A stretch of 64,000 nt of DNA from Microbacterium indicum DSM 19969 (GCF_000422385.1 NZ_AULR01000005.1:62001-126000), one strand, 5' to 3'; shown: positions 42,549 to 56,610, counted from the stretch's first letter. Numbers and translations: made by a program. The notes: generated by a model from the sequence alone, not told the origin.

Positions 42549-44173
42549 AGGCGTCGGATCCTCACGTGGGCCGATCCCGGAGCCCGCCCCGTCACGTAGA
42601 GGCGCGGGCCGGGCATCGCGTCGGTGCCGCCGAGGTAGGTGTAGTCCTCGCCGGGCCGGTAGAACCCCGTGCCGACCGACGCGGACGTCTCGACGCGGAC
42701 CGCGTCGTCGCCCGCCCGGTAGATGGACCCGTCGAGCACGCCGCCGGGCCGGAAGGCGATCTCGAGCGACCACGCCGTCTGCGGCCCGTCGATCGACAGG
42801 TCCAGGTCGACGCCGTCGAGCGTCGGAATCACCCGGATCCGGGTCGTCAGCTCGACGTCGGTTCGCGCCCGTTCACCGAACGCCATCGCCGCGGAGAAGC
42901 GTCCCTCGTCGACGACCGGGTATACGCCGTGCGACCGTCTGTGCTCGGGCGCCAGGGGCTGGTAGTAGCTGCCGGTGACGCTCTCGCCGAGGTCGATGCC
43001 GCCGTCGCCCTCGGCCATCTCGTCGGCGCGGAACGGGCCGAGCCCGAAGAATTCGCGCGAGAGGCGCACCGACTCGATCACCACCTCTCCGGCGTGAATC
43101 CGCAGGAACGTGGGATTGTTCGCGAGCCCCGAGCGGATCCGCCTGTGCTTCGCGTAGTCGCTCCCGCCGAACACCGTCACGGCTCGAGTCAGGTTCCGAT
43201 CGATCACGAGACCGGATTCCGGCCATGAGAACCGCCCGACGGGGCGCACGGACGCCTCGGGTAGCTCCTCGGCGATCTCCGGATGCAGGAGGATGTCGGC
43301 GAGAACCGTCTGAGGTTCGGCGATGTCGGCCCGCGCGGCGACGCTCGCCGCCCATGCGAGCGTCTCGTCGCCCGTGGCGAGCGCGGCGCGTCGGAGCGGC
43401 ACGAGCAGCGGGGCGAGCGCGAACGACGGTTCGCACTGATCCTGCCTGCGCGAGTGCACGGTCTCGACTGTTGCGTCGTCGTGGATCGCTCCCACGAGCG
43501 AGAGGAGGTTGCGGTGCGCGATCTCCAGGAGGTCGGGGCGCGCGAGCTCGCCTGCCATAGCGAAGAGAGCGGGAAGCGACACGTGCGCCGCATAGTTGGC
43601 GCTGCGCTCGGAGAACTGTCCGTCGGCGTCGATGTCGATGCCCTCGGCGAGCCACTGATCGATGCGGGAGCGAACAGCAGCGGTGTCCGGAGCGACGCGG
43701 AGCAGCCGGGCAAGCGCCGCGGCGAGTTCCCACCGATGATTCGGCGTGTGCACCCCACCCGTCAGCATCGCGGGGATCGCCGTGCGAGCGATCCCCGCGA
43801 GCCCTGCTCCGAGTGTCTCGAGCGCGGGATCCATCGAGGCCTCGATCAGCGCGAGGATGTCGCCGACGTCGTTCAGTGTGAAGCCGCTGTCGGGAGGCGA
43901 CTCGACGTTGTCGCCGCCCGAGAACAACCCCGACGGCGTCTGCAGCGTGGTGAGCGCGCGAGCGTATTCACCCGCCTGCTCGATGAGCGAGGCCTCACCC
44001 GAGAAGCGGCCGGCCGGGGCGAGGTACGCCGCGACGAGAAGCTTCGCGCGGCGCATCGACTCCCGGTGCGGGCCGAGCGGGGCCCGTTCGATGGGCTCCG
44101 CCCCCGCGAGCGCGTCGACCGCGTCGTCCGCTGCGGCGATTACTCGGGCGAGGAAGGCGTCGTCTCTCGTCAT
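42545..44173 (-). CDS. Helical-barrel protein in the GH38 operon, lyase-like, family unknown
   Basis: The 542-residue cytoplasmic protein has a helical first part (to about residue 300) with paired helices and GGVHTPNHRWELAAALARL, then a beta-rich second part with FSWPESGLVIDRNLTRAVTVFGG and FRPGGVLDGSIYRAGDD. An alpha/alpha barrel followed by a beta sandwich is the build of heparinase II/III-like lyases and some glycoside hydrolases, and NHRWE and Tyr/His residues could form an active site. I do not recognise an exact family. It overlaps the GH38 stop (ATGA), so it should act on the same glycan. Confidence 0.75.
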   Translation of the reverse strand: MTRDDAFLARVIAAADDAVDALAGAEPIERAPLGPHRESMRRAKLLVAAYLAPAGRFSGEASLIEQAGEYARALTTLQTPSGLFSGGDNVESPPDSGFTLNDVGDILALIEASMDPALETLGAGLAGIARTAIPAMLTGGVHTPNHRWELAAALARLLRVAPDTAAVRSRIDQWLAEGIDIDADGQFSERSANYAAHVSLPALFAMAGELARPDLLEIAHRNLLSLVGAIHDDATVETVHSRRQDQCEPSFALAPLLVPLRRAALATGDETLAWAASVAARADIAEPQTVLADILLHPEIAEELPEASVRPVGRFSWPESGLVIDRNLTRAVTVFGGSDYAKHRRIRSGLANNPTFLRIHAGEVVIESVRLSREFFGLGPFRADEMAEGDGGIDLGESVTGSYYQPLAPEHRRSHGVYPVVDEGRFSAAMAFGERARTDVELTTRIRVIPTLDGVDLDLSIDGPQTAWSLEIAFRPGGVLDGSIYRAGDDAVRVETSASVGTGFYRPGEDYTYLGGTDAMPGPRLYVTGRAPGSAHVRIRRL

Positions 44174-47148
44174 GGTGCGACCTCCAGGCGCAGGGTCCGG
44201 ATCTCGAACGCGGCGAGCGCGTGGGCTTCGTCACGGGCGACGTCGTCTCCCGGCGTCTCGACGAGATCGCATTCGCGGATCCGCGCGACGTCGAACCCGG
44301 GGATGAGGCGGAACGACGTACGCGCACCGCACGTCTCGAACAGCCGGACGATCACATCGCCGGAGCCGTCGGCCGCGAGTTTGATCGCGGAGATCTCGGC
44401 GCTCGTGTCGGGGTCGAGGGCGACGAGCGGCTCGACCGTCGCGGAGCCCCGGATCAGGCGCGGCGGCGCCTCGACGACGGATGCCCATGCCCGTGCGACG
44501 TCGGTCTGCTCGGCGGGAGCGATGAGCGTCGTGAATTCGTGATCACCCTGGTCGGCGTGAGGGTCGGGGAACGTGGGTGCTCGCAGCAGCGACTGTCGCA
44601 CCGTCGTGATCACCCGCCCGCCCACGCTCTCGCGTCGCGCGTCGTGACCGTAGATCCCGTCGTTGACGAGCGCGACCCCGAAGCCGGGCTCGCCCACGTG
44701 CACCCACCGGTGTGCGCACACCTCGTATCGCGCCGCGTCCCACGACGTGTTGCGGTGCAGTGGTCGCTTCACGTGGCCGAACGCGGTCTCGTAGGCTGCG
44801 TCTGCGGCGTGCACCTCGAACGGGAAGGCGAGCTTGAGCATGCGACGGGTCTCGTGCCATGCGACGCGGGTGCGGATCACGACCGCGCGCCCCGTCTCGT
44901 CGAGCCCGATGCGCTGCGTCATGCGACTCGACCCGAAGTCGCACTCGACGATGACTTCGTCGCCGTGGAGCCGCGCCGCGCCGACGAGCGTCTCGGTTGC
45001 GAGTTCGTAGGAACGATCGAGGTCCCATGCGTCCCACCGTGCTGGTGCGTCGACGCACAGCCGCGCGACGTTCGCCGGGTGTCCCGGCGCGAGCAGGTCT
45101 CGCCCTGTCTCGAGATCGACGATGCTGACGATCGCGCCGTCTCGGCCGACGGAGACGCCGAGGGCGTCCGAGCGCAGGCGGAGCGCCTCTCCGTCATCGA
45201 ATGCGGCGATCGTGACGGGAGCAGAGGGATCGACGACGCCGAAGGACGACCCGTGCGCGGCGAGCTCGCGGTCCCCGACCGGAACGAGCGCAGCCAGGGA
45301 TCTGGAGATCATCGCCTCGAGCGTTTCGATCACGCGCGCGTGCGTCGCTTCGGCCTCGCGATGCACCCAGGCGATCGCGCTCCCCGGGAGGATGTCGTGG
45401 AACTGGAGCAGGAGGACCTCGCGCCAGAGTGCGTCGAGTTCTTCGGCAGGATACGACGCTCCCGTCCGCACCGTCGCCGCTGCAGCCCATCCCTCGGCCT
45501 CGACCAGCAGGCTCTCCGCCCGCCGGTTGCCGCGCTTCGTGCGCGACTGCGACGTGAAGACCCCCCGGTGGAACTGCAGGTTCATCTCCCCCGACCAGAT
45601 CGGAGGGTCGGCGTACTCGGCCTCAGCCTCACGGAAGAACCCCTCGGGCGTGCCCAGCTCGACGCGCGGCGAGCCATCGAGATCGGCCTGAACACGAGCG
45701 TCCGCGACCATCTCCCGCGTGGGCCCGCCCCCGCCATCCCCGTATCCGAAGGGCATGAGCGACATCGTCGCCGCCCCGTGATCAGCGAAGTTGCGCACGC
45801 TGCGGGCGAGTTCGGTCGGCCGCATGTCCCCCGAGTATGTGTTGTTGGGCGGGAAGTGGGTGAACACCCGGCTGCCGTCGATGCCCTCCCAGAGGAAGGA
45901 GTGATGCGGCATCGCGTCGGAGTCGTTCCAGCTCATCTTCTGCGTGAAGAACCAGCGGATCCCCGCGCGGCGCAGAATCTGCGGCAGGGATCCCGGATAC
46001 CCGAAGGAGTCGGGCAGCCAGCCGACCTCGGACCGCACGCCGAATTCCTCGTCGAAGAAGCGCGTGCCGTAGAGCAGCTGCCGCGCGAGCGACTCCCCCG
46101 ACGGCATGTTGACGTCCGACTCGACCCACATGCCGCCGACCGGCGCGAACCGCCCCTCAGCGACCCGCTCTCGGATCCGTTCGAAGAGCGCGGGATCATG
46201 CTGTTTCACCCAGGCGAAGTGCTGGGCGGACGAGCTGACGAAGGTCACCTCTCCGTCGCGGTCCATGAGATCGAGCACGTTGGCGTAGGTGCGGATCACC
46301 TTGCGCACGGTCTCCCGCGAGGGCCAAAGCCAGGCCGAGTCGATGTGCGCGTGCCCCGTCGCGGTGACCCGGTGGGCGGAGCTCGACGCGGGCGCGGCGA
46401 GGAGGGGCGCGAGGATTTCGCGGGCCTCCGCCGCGCCTCGGGATGGAGCGTCCGGATCGATCGCGTACAGCGCGCGTTCGAGGCCCCGCAGGATCAGCGC
46501 ACGACGGGGCGAGGCATCGTCCAGTTCCGCGGCGAGGCCGCGCAGGATACGCACCTCGCGTTCGAGGGCTTCAACGCCCGCGTCGATCAGGCGGATCTCC
46601 ATCCGGCCGAATCGGTAGAGCGGATCGGAACCCGCCGTCACTCGGTCGCCGAGCGGGGTCGCGGAGAAGGCGCGGGGGCTGCGGAAGTCGTCGCCGCCCG
46701 AGAGATCCGCGTTCGACGCGGCCTCGACGAGGAAATCGACGTGCGACCCGGGGTCAGCATCGAGCGGAACGTGGTGGTTGCGGGGCTCAAGCCCCTTGAC
46801 CGCGGTTCCGTCGAGGAGTCGCACGAGGCCCTCGCACTGGAAACCCGGTTTCGCGGATCCGAACCCGAGGTCGATCGATGCCTCGATGCGCCCGCGCCCT
46901 GCCCAATCCGACGGGATCGCGCCCGCGATGCGAAGCCACGTGGTGCCCCACGGCGCACCCCACGCATCGCCCGGCTTCACGGGGACGTAGCTCGCCCGTG
47001 CCACGGCCTCATCGAACGGTATCGGCTCGCCCGGCACCTCCCACGCGCCCACCTGGAGGTCGACGGCGCCGGCGACGATGCCTTGCGGGAGGTATTCGCC
47101 GAGGAAGCGGTCGACGCGGTCGAGAACGAGGTGGGGCGCGTGGTGCAC
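44170..47148 (-). CDS. GH38 alpha-mannosidase
   Basis: The 992-residue protein has an N-terminal beta domain, then the GH38 catalytic domain beginning ATGHAHIDSAWLWPSRETVRK with the zinc ligands His and Asp. The nucleophile is Asp380 in GWLPDSFGYPGSLPQIL. EVLLLQFHDILPGSAI supplies a further zinc-binding histidine, and a large C-terminal beta-sandwich follows. It removes alpha-mannose from N-glycan or mannan fragments with a zinc ion in the active site. Without a signal peptide it acts in the cytoplasm on imported glycans. It starts one base after the permease stop. Confidence 0.93.
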   Translation of the reverse strand: MHHAPHLVLDRVDRFLGEYLPQGIVAGAVDLQVGAWEVPGEPIPFDEAVARASYVPVKPGDAWGAPWGTTWLRIAGAIPSDWAGRGRIEASIDLGFGSAKPGFQCEGLVRLLDGTAVKGLEPRNHHVPLDADPGSHVDFLVEAASNADLSGGDDFRSPRAFSATPLGDRVTAGSDPLYRFGRMEIRLIDAGVEALEREVRILRGLAAELDDASPRRALILRGLERALYAIDPDAPSRGAAEAREILAPLLAAPASSSAHRVTATGHAHIDSAWLWPSRETVRKVIRTYANVLDLMDRDGEVTFVSSSAQHFAWVKQHDPALFERIRERVAEGRFAPVGGMWVESDVNMPSGESLARQLLYGTRFFDEEFGVRSEVGWLPDSFGYPGSLPQILRRAGIRWFFTQKMSWNDSDAMPHHSFLWEGIDGSRVFTHFPPNNTYSGDMRPTELARSVRNFADHGAATMSLMPFGYGDGGGGPTREMVADARVQADLDGSPRVELGTPEGFFREAEAEYADPPIWSGEMNLQFHRGVFTSQSRTKRGNRRAESLLVEAEGWAAAATVRTGASYPAEELDALWREVLLLQFHDILPGSAIAWVHREAEATHARVIETLEAMISRSLAALVPVGDRELAAHGSSFGVVDPSAPVTIAAFDDGEALRLRSDALGVSVGRDGAIVSIVDLETGRDLLAPGHPANVARLCVDAPARWDAWDLDRSYELATETLVGAARLHGDEVIVECDFGSSRMTQRIGLDETGRAVVIRTRVAWHETRRMLKLAFPFEVHAADAAYETAFGHVKRPLHRNTSWDAARYEVCAHRWVHVGEPGFGVALVNDGIYGHDARRESVGGRVITTVRQSLLRAPTFPDPHADQGDHEFTTLIAPAEQTDVARAWASVVEAPPRLIRGSATVEPLVALDPDTSAEISAIKLAADGSGDVIVRLFETCGARTSFRLIPGFDVARIRECDLVETPGDDVARDEAHALAAFEIRTLRLEVAP

Positions 47149-47149
47149 G

Positions 47150-48049
47150 TCAGTCCTTGAGGCCTGTGTTGATGTTGGACGAGGTGATGTACCTCTGGAA
47201 CACGAGATACAGAGCGACGAGCGGGATCATCGACAGGACCGACGCCGAGAGCAGGACGCTCCAGTCGATGTTCTCCGCGCCCACGAGCGACCGCAGACCG
47301 ATCTGCAGCGTGTACTGCTTCGGATCGCCGAGCACGATGAGCGGAAGGATGTAGTCGTTCCAACGCCACTGGAACGAGACGATCGCGAGCGTCAGCATGA
47401 TCGGTCGCGAGAGCGGCATCATGATCCGGAAGAAGATCCCGTACTCACTAGCGCCATCGATCCGCGCGGCGTCCATGAGTTCGTCCGGCACCGTCACGAA
47501 GAACTGTCGGAACATGAACACACCCGTCGGAGTGACGATGCTCGGCACGATCACCCCAAGCAGCGAGTTGTAGAGCCCCAGGTCGCGGACCACAGTGAAC
47601 AGCGGGTTGAGGATCACCTCGCCCGGCAGCATCGTCATCGACAGGATGAGGAGGCCGAGAACGCTGAGCCACGGGTTCTTGTACTTCGCAAGCGCATACC
47701 CCGTGGTAGCGCAGAGGAAGACAGTGAGCGCCGTCGTCACGACGGCGACGATCGCACTGTTCGTCAGGTATTGCAGGAAGTCGATCTGCTCGAGTGCCTT
47801 CTCGTAGCCGTCGAGCGTCCAGGTGCGCGGCAGGAACGACAGCGGGTAGCTGAACAGCTCGCCGCCCGGCTTGAACGATGACAAAAGGAACCACAGGAGC
47901 GGGAACGCCATGAGGACCGCGAGTACCCAGAGGAACGTCGTCGGGAGGACGGCTCGACGCCAGCGGCCGCCACGCCTGCGCGTCGGACGCCTCGTGCCCG
48001 ATTGGACGGTGAGAGAGTATGTGCTCTCCGTCGGTGGTGCCGTCACCAT
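47150..48049 (-). CDS. CUT1 sugar ABC transporter permease, MalG-like
   Basis: The 299-residue protein has six membrane helices. After a polar start it reads AVLPTTFLWVLAVLMAFPLLWFLLSSFKPGGELFSYP, and the EAA loop is ELMDAARIDGASEYGIFFRIMMPLSRP (about residues 187-213). It pairs with the next permease, which it overlaps by seven bases, and lies one base before the mannosidase start, so uptake and cleavage are made together. No ATPase gene is present. Confidence 0.92.
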   Translation of the reverse strand: MVTAPPTESTYSLTVQSGTRRPTRRRGGRWRRAVLPTTFLWVLAVLMAFPLLWFLLSSFKPGGELFSYPLSFLPRTWTLDGYEKALEQIDFLQYLTNSAIVAVVTTALTVFLCATTGYALAKYKNPWLSVLGLLILSMTMLPGEVILNPLFTVVRDLGLYNSLLGVIVPSIVTPTGVFMFRQFFVTVPDELMDAARIDGASEYGIFFRIMMPLSRPIMLTLAIVSFQWRWNDYILPLIVLGDPKQYTLQIGLRSLVGAENIDWSVLLSASVLSMIPLVALYLVFQRYITSSNINTGLKD

Positions 48050-48981
48050 GCGCTGTTCCTCCTGCTCGCCCAGAGCTGCACGATCGCAATGATCATGAGG
48101 ACCACGAGGAGGATCATCGAGGCGGCGCTCGCGTATCCCACATCGCCGCTCGTGAAGCCCGTGTCATAGATGTACTGCACGATCAGTCGATTCTGAGTCC
48201 CCGGTCCCCCGCTGTTGAGCGCCTGGATCATCGCGAACTCCTTCATGCTGCCGAGCGTCGACAGCAGGACCACGAGGACCGATGTGGGAGCGATCGACGG
48301 CAGTGTGATGTGCCAGAACCGCTGCCATGCGTTCGCCCCATCGAGCTCGGCAGCCTCGTAGTACGACTGCGGAACGTTGTTGATCGCGGCGATGAACAGC
48401 AGCATGTTGAACGCAGCCCCGCCCCAGGCGCCCGCGAGCACGACGACGAGCAGCGAGAGATCCGCGTTGCTCGCCCACGGAACCGGTCCGATTCCGACCA
48501 GCCCGAGCGCGAAGTTGACGAAGCCGAAGCTCTCTCCGAACAGCCACCGCCAGATCACACCGGCGACGATGGGCGAGACGAGCCATGGCAGGAAGAAGAT
48601 GATCCGCGCCGCGGTCTTGCCCTTCGCTCCTGCCCCATTGAGCGCCACCGCCATCGCGAGAGCGAGCACGTACCCGACGGGCACCGAGACGAGCGCGAAC
48701 AGCAGCGTGCGCCCGAGCGACTGGTAGAAGTCGGAGTCTTGGAACAGCGTGATGTAGTTCTCGACCCCGATGAACTCGGCGTCGCCGTACCCGCGGTAGT
48801 CGGTCAGCGAATATGCGAGCCCGAGCAGCCCAGGCCAGAGGAAGAACAGCGCGAACAGGACCGCGGTGATGACGGTGAAGAGGAAGGGCGCGGTGCGGTA
48901 GCGGCCGAACGGCCGCCGGCGCCCGGGGCGCCCAGCCGGGGCGCTCGGCGGCGCTGGGGCCCGCATGAGAGTGTCGGTCAT
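48043..48981 (-). CDS. CUT1 sugar ABC transporter permease, MalF-like
   Basis: From the ATG at 48981 the product is 312 residues with six membrane helices, the first being PFLFTVITAVLFALFFLWPGLLGLAYSLTDYRGYGDAEFIG. The EAA loop reads SYYEAAELDGANAWQRFWHITLPSIAP (about residues 202-228). A longer in-frame start overlaps the binding-protein gene and is rejected. It begins seven bases after the binding-protein stop, on the same transcript. Confidence 0.92.
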   Translation of the reverse strand: MTDTLMRAPAPPSAPAGRPGRRRPFGRYRTAPFLFTVITAVLFALFFLWPGLLGLAYSLTDYRGYGDAEFIGVENYITLFQDSDFYQSLGRTLLFALVSVPVGYVLALAMAVALNGAGAKGKTAARIIFFLPWLVSPIVAGVIWRWLFGESFGFVNFALGLVGIGPVPWASNADLSLLVVVLAGAWGGAAFNMLLFIAAINNVPQSYYEAAELDGANAWQRFWHITLPSIAPTSVLVVLLSTLGSMKEFAMIQALNSGGPGTQNRLIVQYIYDTGFTSGDVGYASAASMILLVVLMIIAIVQLWASRRNSAW

Positions 48982-48988
48982 CGGGCCG

Positions 48989-50263
48989 TCACTCCCCGGC
49001 CGCGGCCATCTGCTCGGTAGTCGCCTCGCCGACCGCCGCCACAGCCTCGTCAAGCGTCGCCTCGCCCGTCAGGTAGCGCACCATCTCATCCTCGAGCGGC
49101 TCGCTGTCGACCGAGACGCCGAGGTACCCGTTGAGCAGGGCGTCTGTGGTCTGGGCAGCGGAGACCTCGGGCGACTCCGCGATCTCGTCGTTGTACAGGT
49201 CGAAGGCGTACGAGTCGTCGCCGTAGTCGACGTCGATGCCATCGAGCGCCGGCAGACAAGCCGAGATCTCGCAGTACTCCGCGTAATGCTCCGGCTGGTA
49301 CATCCACGAGATGAAGTCGAGCGCCTCCTGCTCGACGCCGCTACCGTCGAACGCGACGATCCAGCTCGCCGCCCCGTAGTTCGTCGCGCGCACCGGTTCC
49401 TGCGGCAACGGCACGGAGACCCACTCGAAGTCGGAGATGTTCTCCTGGAAGTCTGCGATCTGCCAGACGCCCGACAGGTATGCCGCGACACGGCCGCTCT
49501 TGAATGTCGCGCTCGCGTCCTCGGCGGACGCCCACACGGAAGCGGGGATGAACCCGTCGTCGTTCAAGTTCTTGAAGTATTCGAACGCGTCAGCTCCTTC
49601 GCGGTCGAGCGCCCAGCTGCCGTCGTCCTGCTCCGTGACGCCCTGGCTCCCGAACTCGTACAGGAAGGCTCGCAGACGGTGAGCGGACCGGTCCATGACT
49701 GCGCCGTACTGCGCGTCGGTCGCCTCGACGACCTGAGTCGCGGAGTCGACGAACTCGTCCCAGGTCCACTGCTCGTCGGTCGAGGTGGGGTAGCTCACGC
49801 CCGCCTCATCCCACAGCGACTTGTTGAGGAACATGCCGACCGACGTCAGCGTCGTCGGGAGCGCCTTGACCTTGTCGCCATCAGTGGGGTCGGGAACTTC
49901 GAGAGTGTCGATGACGCCGGCCTCGTCGGAGATGTCGCTGAGGTCGAGCAGCCGGTCGCTCCACGCCGGGTCGACGCCGGGCGCCGCCGCGAGCGCGGGC
50001 ACGTCGTTGGCCTGAGAGGCGGTACGCAGCCGCGTCTGCAGGTCGGCGCTCGGCACCTCGACGACGTCGACTTTGACGCCCGTCTCTTTCTCGTATTCGG
50101 CAGCCATCGCCGCGTAACCACCGCCCTGATTCGCATCGCCCGATTGCAGGAACTCGAGGGTCACCTCCCCGGAGTCGGCGCTGCCGGAGCAGGCCGACAG
50201 CCCGAGAGCCGCTGCGGCGACTCCCGCAACGAGGACGGTGCGGATGGTGCGTGATCGTTTCAT
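48989..50263 (-). CDS. Sugar-binding lipoprotein of the GH38-linked ABC transporter
   Basis: The 424-residue protein has a lipobox (LGLSAC, Cys25) and the family 1 solute-binding layout: VTLEFLQSGDANQGGGYAAMAAEYEKETGVKVDVVEVP and MFLNKSLWDEAGVSYPTSTDEQWTWDEFVD. It should bind a mannose-containing glycan, given the coupled GH38 enzyme. It leads a five-gene operon (binding protein, two permeases, GH38, lyase-like gene) that once continued into the GH95-like gene. The start faces the ROK regulator gene across a 179-base regulatory gap. Confidence 0.9.
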   Translation of the reverse strand: MKRSRTIRTVLVAGVAAAALGLSACSGSADSGEVTLEFLQSGDANQGGGYAAMAAEYEKETGVKVDVVEVPSADLQTRLRTASQANDVPALAAAPGVDPAWSDRLLDLSDISDEAGVIDTLEVPDPTDGDKVKALPTTLTSVGMFLNKSLWDEAGVSYPTSTDEQWTWDEFVDSATQVVEATDAQYGAVMDRSAHRLRAFLYEFGSQGVTEQDDGSWALDREGADAFEYFKNLNDDGFIPASVWASAEDASATFKSGRVAAYLSGVWQIADFQENISDFEWVSVPLPQEPVRATNYGAASWIVAFDGSGVEQEALDFISWMYQPEHYAEYCEISACLPALDGIDVDYGDDSYAFDLYNDEIAESPEVSAAQTTDALLNGYLGVSVDSEPLEDEMVRYLTGEATLDEAVAAVGEATTEQMAAAGE

Positions 50264-50289
50264 GGCATCTCCTGACCTGGCGCGCTACA

Positions 50290-50356
50290 GACTTTGGCAT
50301 CACTACGAGCGCTTACTGAGCCCCACTGTCACGCCATGAGAATTCGTTGCAAAGTC
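50290..50356. promoter_or_regulatory. Regulatory gap between the GH38 and ROK operons
   Basis: An imperfect inverted repeat (GACTTTGGCA at 50290-50299 and TGCAAAGTC at 50348-50356) and an AGCGCT core at 50308-50313 lie between the divergent starts. Either could be a regulator site for the ROK protein encoded next door. The exact promoters were not resolved. Confidence 0.45.
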
Positions 50357-50442
50357 AAGGATGTTTCCGGATGATGAAGATGTGGCGGCGGCCTCCCATC
50401 ACGGGAAAGCGGGCACTCCTGATCTGATTCACTATCAACCTG

Positions 50443-51630
50443 ATGCCAAATCGCAATGGGACGGAGACGCCGGTGACAGCATCGCGCTCGCGACGGACCG
50501 CGACGACGAAGGTCGTCACGCAGATCAACAGGACAGCGGTACTCGACGCATTGCGGGACTCCGGCCCGGTGACCCGGCGGCGGCTGTCCGATCTGACGGG
50601 GCTGAGCTCCGCGACGATCGAACGATTAGTCGGCGCGCTTCTTCGCGAGGGTCTCATTGAGCAGGATGGCGTGGTGCGGCAGGCCGGCGGACGCCCGTCG
50701 ACGCTGCTCAAGTATTCCGGCGGGCGACGCAGCGTGGTCGTCCTCGAGGTGAGCGCCGAGGCCGTCCGAAGTCTCACGATCGGCCTCGACGGCGACCCGC
50801 TAGGCGATGTCGCCGTCACCCCGCTCTCAGACTGGTCGTCTCGTCACCTCACCGACGTCATCGAGATCACGAAGCAGGCTGTCGCGCACGCAACCGACAT
50901 CGGCGGCGAGTGCCTCGGTGTCGGCGTCACGGTGCCCGGCATCGTGCACAGGGGGCTCGTCGCGAAGACCGCGGAACTCGGCTGGCAGAACGTGCCGCTC
51001 GAGCAGATCCTGCGGGATCAGACGAAGCTTCCTGTCCTGGTCATGAACGACGCGAACGCGATCGCGTACGGGGAATGGCGGCGCGGTGCCGCACGCGAAC
51101 TGTCGACCGTGGCGTCTCTCGTGCTCGGGTCGGGCCTCGGTTCCGGCATCGTCAACGATGGCCACCTCTATCTCGGCGCGCGCTCCGCAGCGGGGGAGGT
51201 CGGCTTCCTCTTCGGCGATGTCACCGCAATGCGTCGATACTTCACCGACCACGGCGACCTCGAGTCGCGGATGAACGAGATCGCCCGGCGAATCTCGCCC
51301 GGCTCGCCGACTACCGCTTCCGCCGTGCGCTCGGCCGTCGAGATGTGCGCCTCAGGCGATGCCCCGGCCGACGAAGCCGAGTTGTTCTTCGACCTCCTCG
51401 CCTTCGGCGCCGCCGCGATCTCGATCGCGTTCGACACCGAGGCTCTGCTCCTTGCCGGGGCCTTCGAAGCAGCGCCGCAGCACTGCGTCGCCGAAATCGA
51501 GCGACGCCTCGTCGGGCGTATCGCCTCGGTGCCGACGATCATGCCCATCGCCCTCGGGTCCATGAGCGCGCTGACGGGAGTCGGCGAATCGCTGATCCGC
51601 ATCGTGCGGGAGGCCACCTACCTTGCGTGA
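50443..51630 (+). CDS. ROK-family transcriptional regulator without the zinc motif
   Basis: The 395-residue protein has an N-terminal winged helix (INRTAVLDALRDSGPVTRRRLSDLTGLSSATIERLVGALLREG) and a ROK domain with VGVTVPGIVHRGLV, VMNDANAIAYGEWRRG and the glycine-rich VLGSGLGSGIVNDGHLYLG. Where ROK proteins have GEIGH and CxCGxxGC, it reads GEVGFLFGDVTAMRRYF: both the zinc histidine and all cysteines are missing. A GTG at 50473 with GGAG six bases ahead is an equally plausible start. It probably controls the divergent GH38 operon and its own kinase-MFS-GH2 operon in response to a sugar. Confidence 0.87.
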   Translation: MPNRNGTETPVTASRSRRTATTKVVTQINRTAVLDALRDSGPVTRRRLSDLTGLSSATIERLVGALLREGLIEQDGVVRQAGGRPSTLLKYSGGRRSVVVLEVSAEAVRSLTIGLDGDPLGDVAVTPLSDWSSRHLTDVIEITKQAVAHATDIGGECLGVGVTVPGIVHRGLVAKTAELGWQNVPLEQILRDQTKLPVLVMNDANAIAYGEWRRGAARELSTVASLVLGSGLGSGIVNDGHLYLGARSAAGEVGFLFGDVTAMRRYFTDHGDLESRMNEIARRISPGSPTTASAVRSAVEMCASGDAPADEAELFFDLLAFGAAAISIAFDTEALLLAGAFEAAPQHCVAEIERRLVGRIASVPTIMPIALGSMSALTGVGESLIRIVREATYLA

Positions 51631-52557
51631 TGTCGACGGGCGCCGCCCCGCGGCCGTCGTCGGAGTCGACGTCGGCGGGACGAAGACGCACATCGCGACC
51701 ATCGATACCCGCGGCGAGCGCAGCGATGTGATCATCCCGTCTTCCGCGTGGCGCGAAGGCGATGTCTTCGCACACCCGGACAACCTCGTCCGTCTCGCCT
51801 CGGCGATCTCCGACGGCGCCCGGGTCGTCGACCACACCCGAATCGTGATCGGGCTGCACGACTGCGATACCGCGGAACAGGGGCGTGCGGCGCGCGCGGC
51901 GCTTGCGGACGAGCTCCATGCGCGGAACGTCATCGTGGCGAACGACGGCGAGCTGTTGGGCTGGGCCGAGAACCACCCGACGTCAGTGCAGCTCATCGTC
52001 GGGACCGGATCGGTCGTCCTCGGGCGCACGGCCGCGGGGGTCCCGGTTCGCGCGCTCGGCAACGGCTGGCTTTTCGACGACGCGGGGAGCGCCCCGGCGC
52101 TGCTCCGCGAGGCGGTCGCGTCGATCGCGTCGACGCACGACGACCCCGATATCTCCCGCGATCCGCTCGCCCAGTTCCTGTTCTCCGACTACGCAGTATC
52201 GGACGTCCCCTCGCTCGCCTCGGCGGTCGCGCGAGATGCCGGTCCCGCCGAGTGGGGCACGCGCGCCCCGCTGGTCTTCGAGGCGATGCGCCTCGGTTCC
52301 CCGATCGCTCGACGCGTCGTGCAGCGTGCGGCCGATTCGATCGCATCGGCAATCGCATCGGTTCGGGCCCGTGGCGCCGTCGCCGATTCGATCGTCGCCG
52401 CCGGCGGAGTGATCGTGAACCAGGAACCGCTGCGCGCCGCGATCCAGAACTCTCTGGCTGCGCTATCCGTCGATCTCCCGCTTCACGTCATCGCGCACGC
52501 GCCCGTCGAAGGCGCCGTGCGGTGGGCGCAGTCCCTCACGCCCCCGAGGAACACGCC

Positions 52558-52561
<4 letters not shown>
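51623..52561 (+). CDS. BadF/BcrA-type sugar kinase (N-acetylglucosamine kinase-like)
   Basis: The 312-residue protein starts at a TTG inside the ROK gene end and begins AAVVGVDVGGTKTHIATID, the phosphate-binding loop of the ASKHA fold. VIVANDGELLGWAE, LIVGTGSVVLGRTAAG and LGNGWLFDDAGSAPALLREAV follow the eukaryotic-type GlcNAc kinase/BadF-BcrA pattern. It would phosphorylate a monosaccharide or amino sugar freed from the imported glycan. It overlaps the ROK gene by eight bases and the MFS gene by four (GTGA). Confidence 0.85.
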
Positions 52562-56606
<4,045 letters not shown>

Positions 56607-56610
56607 CCCC

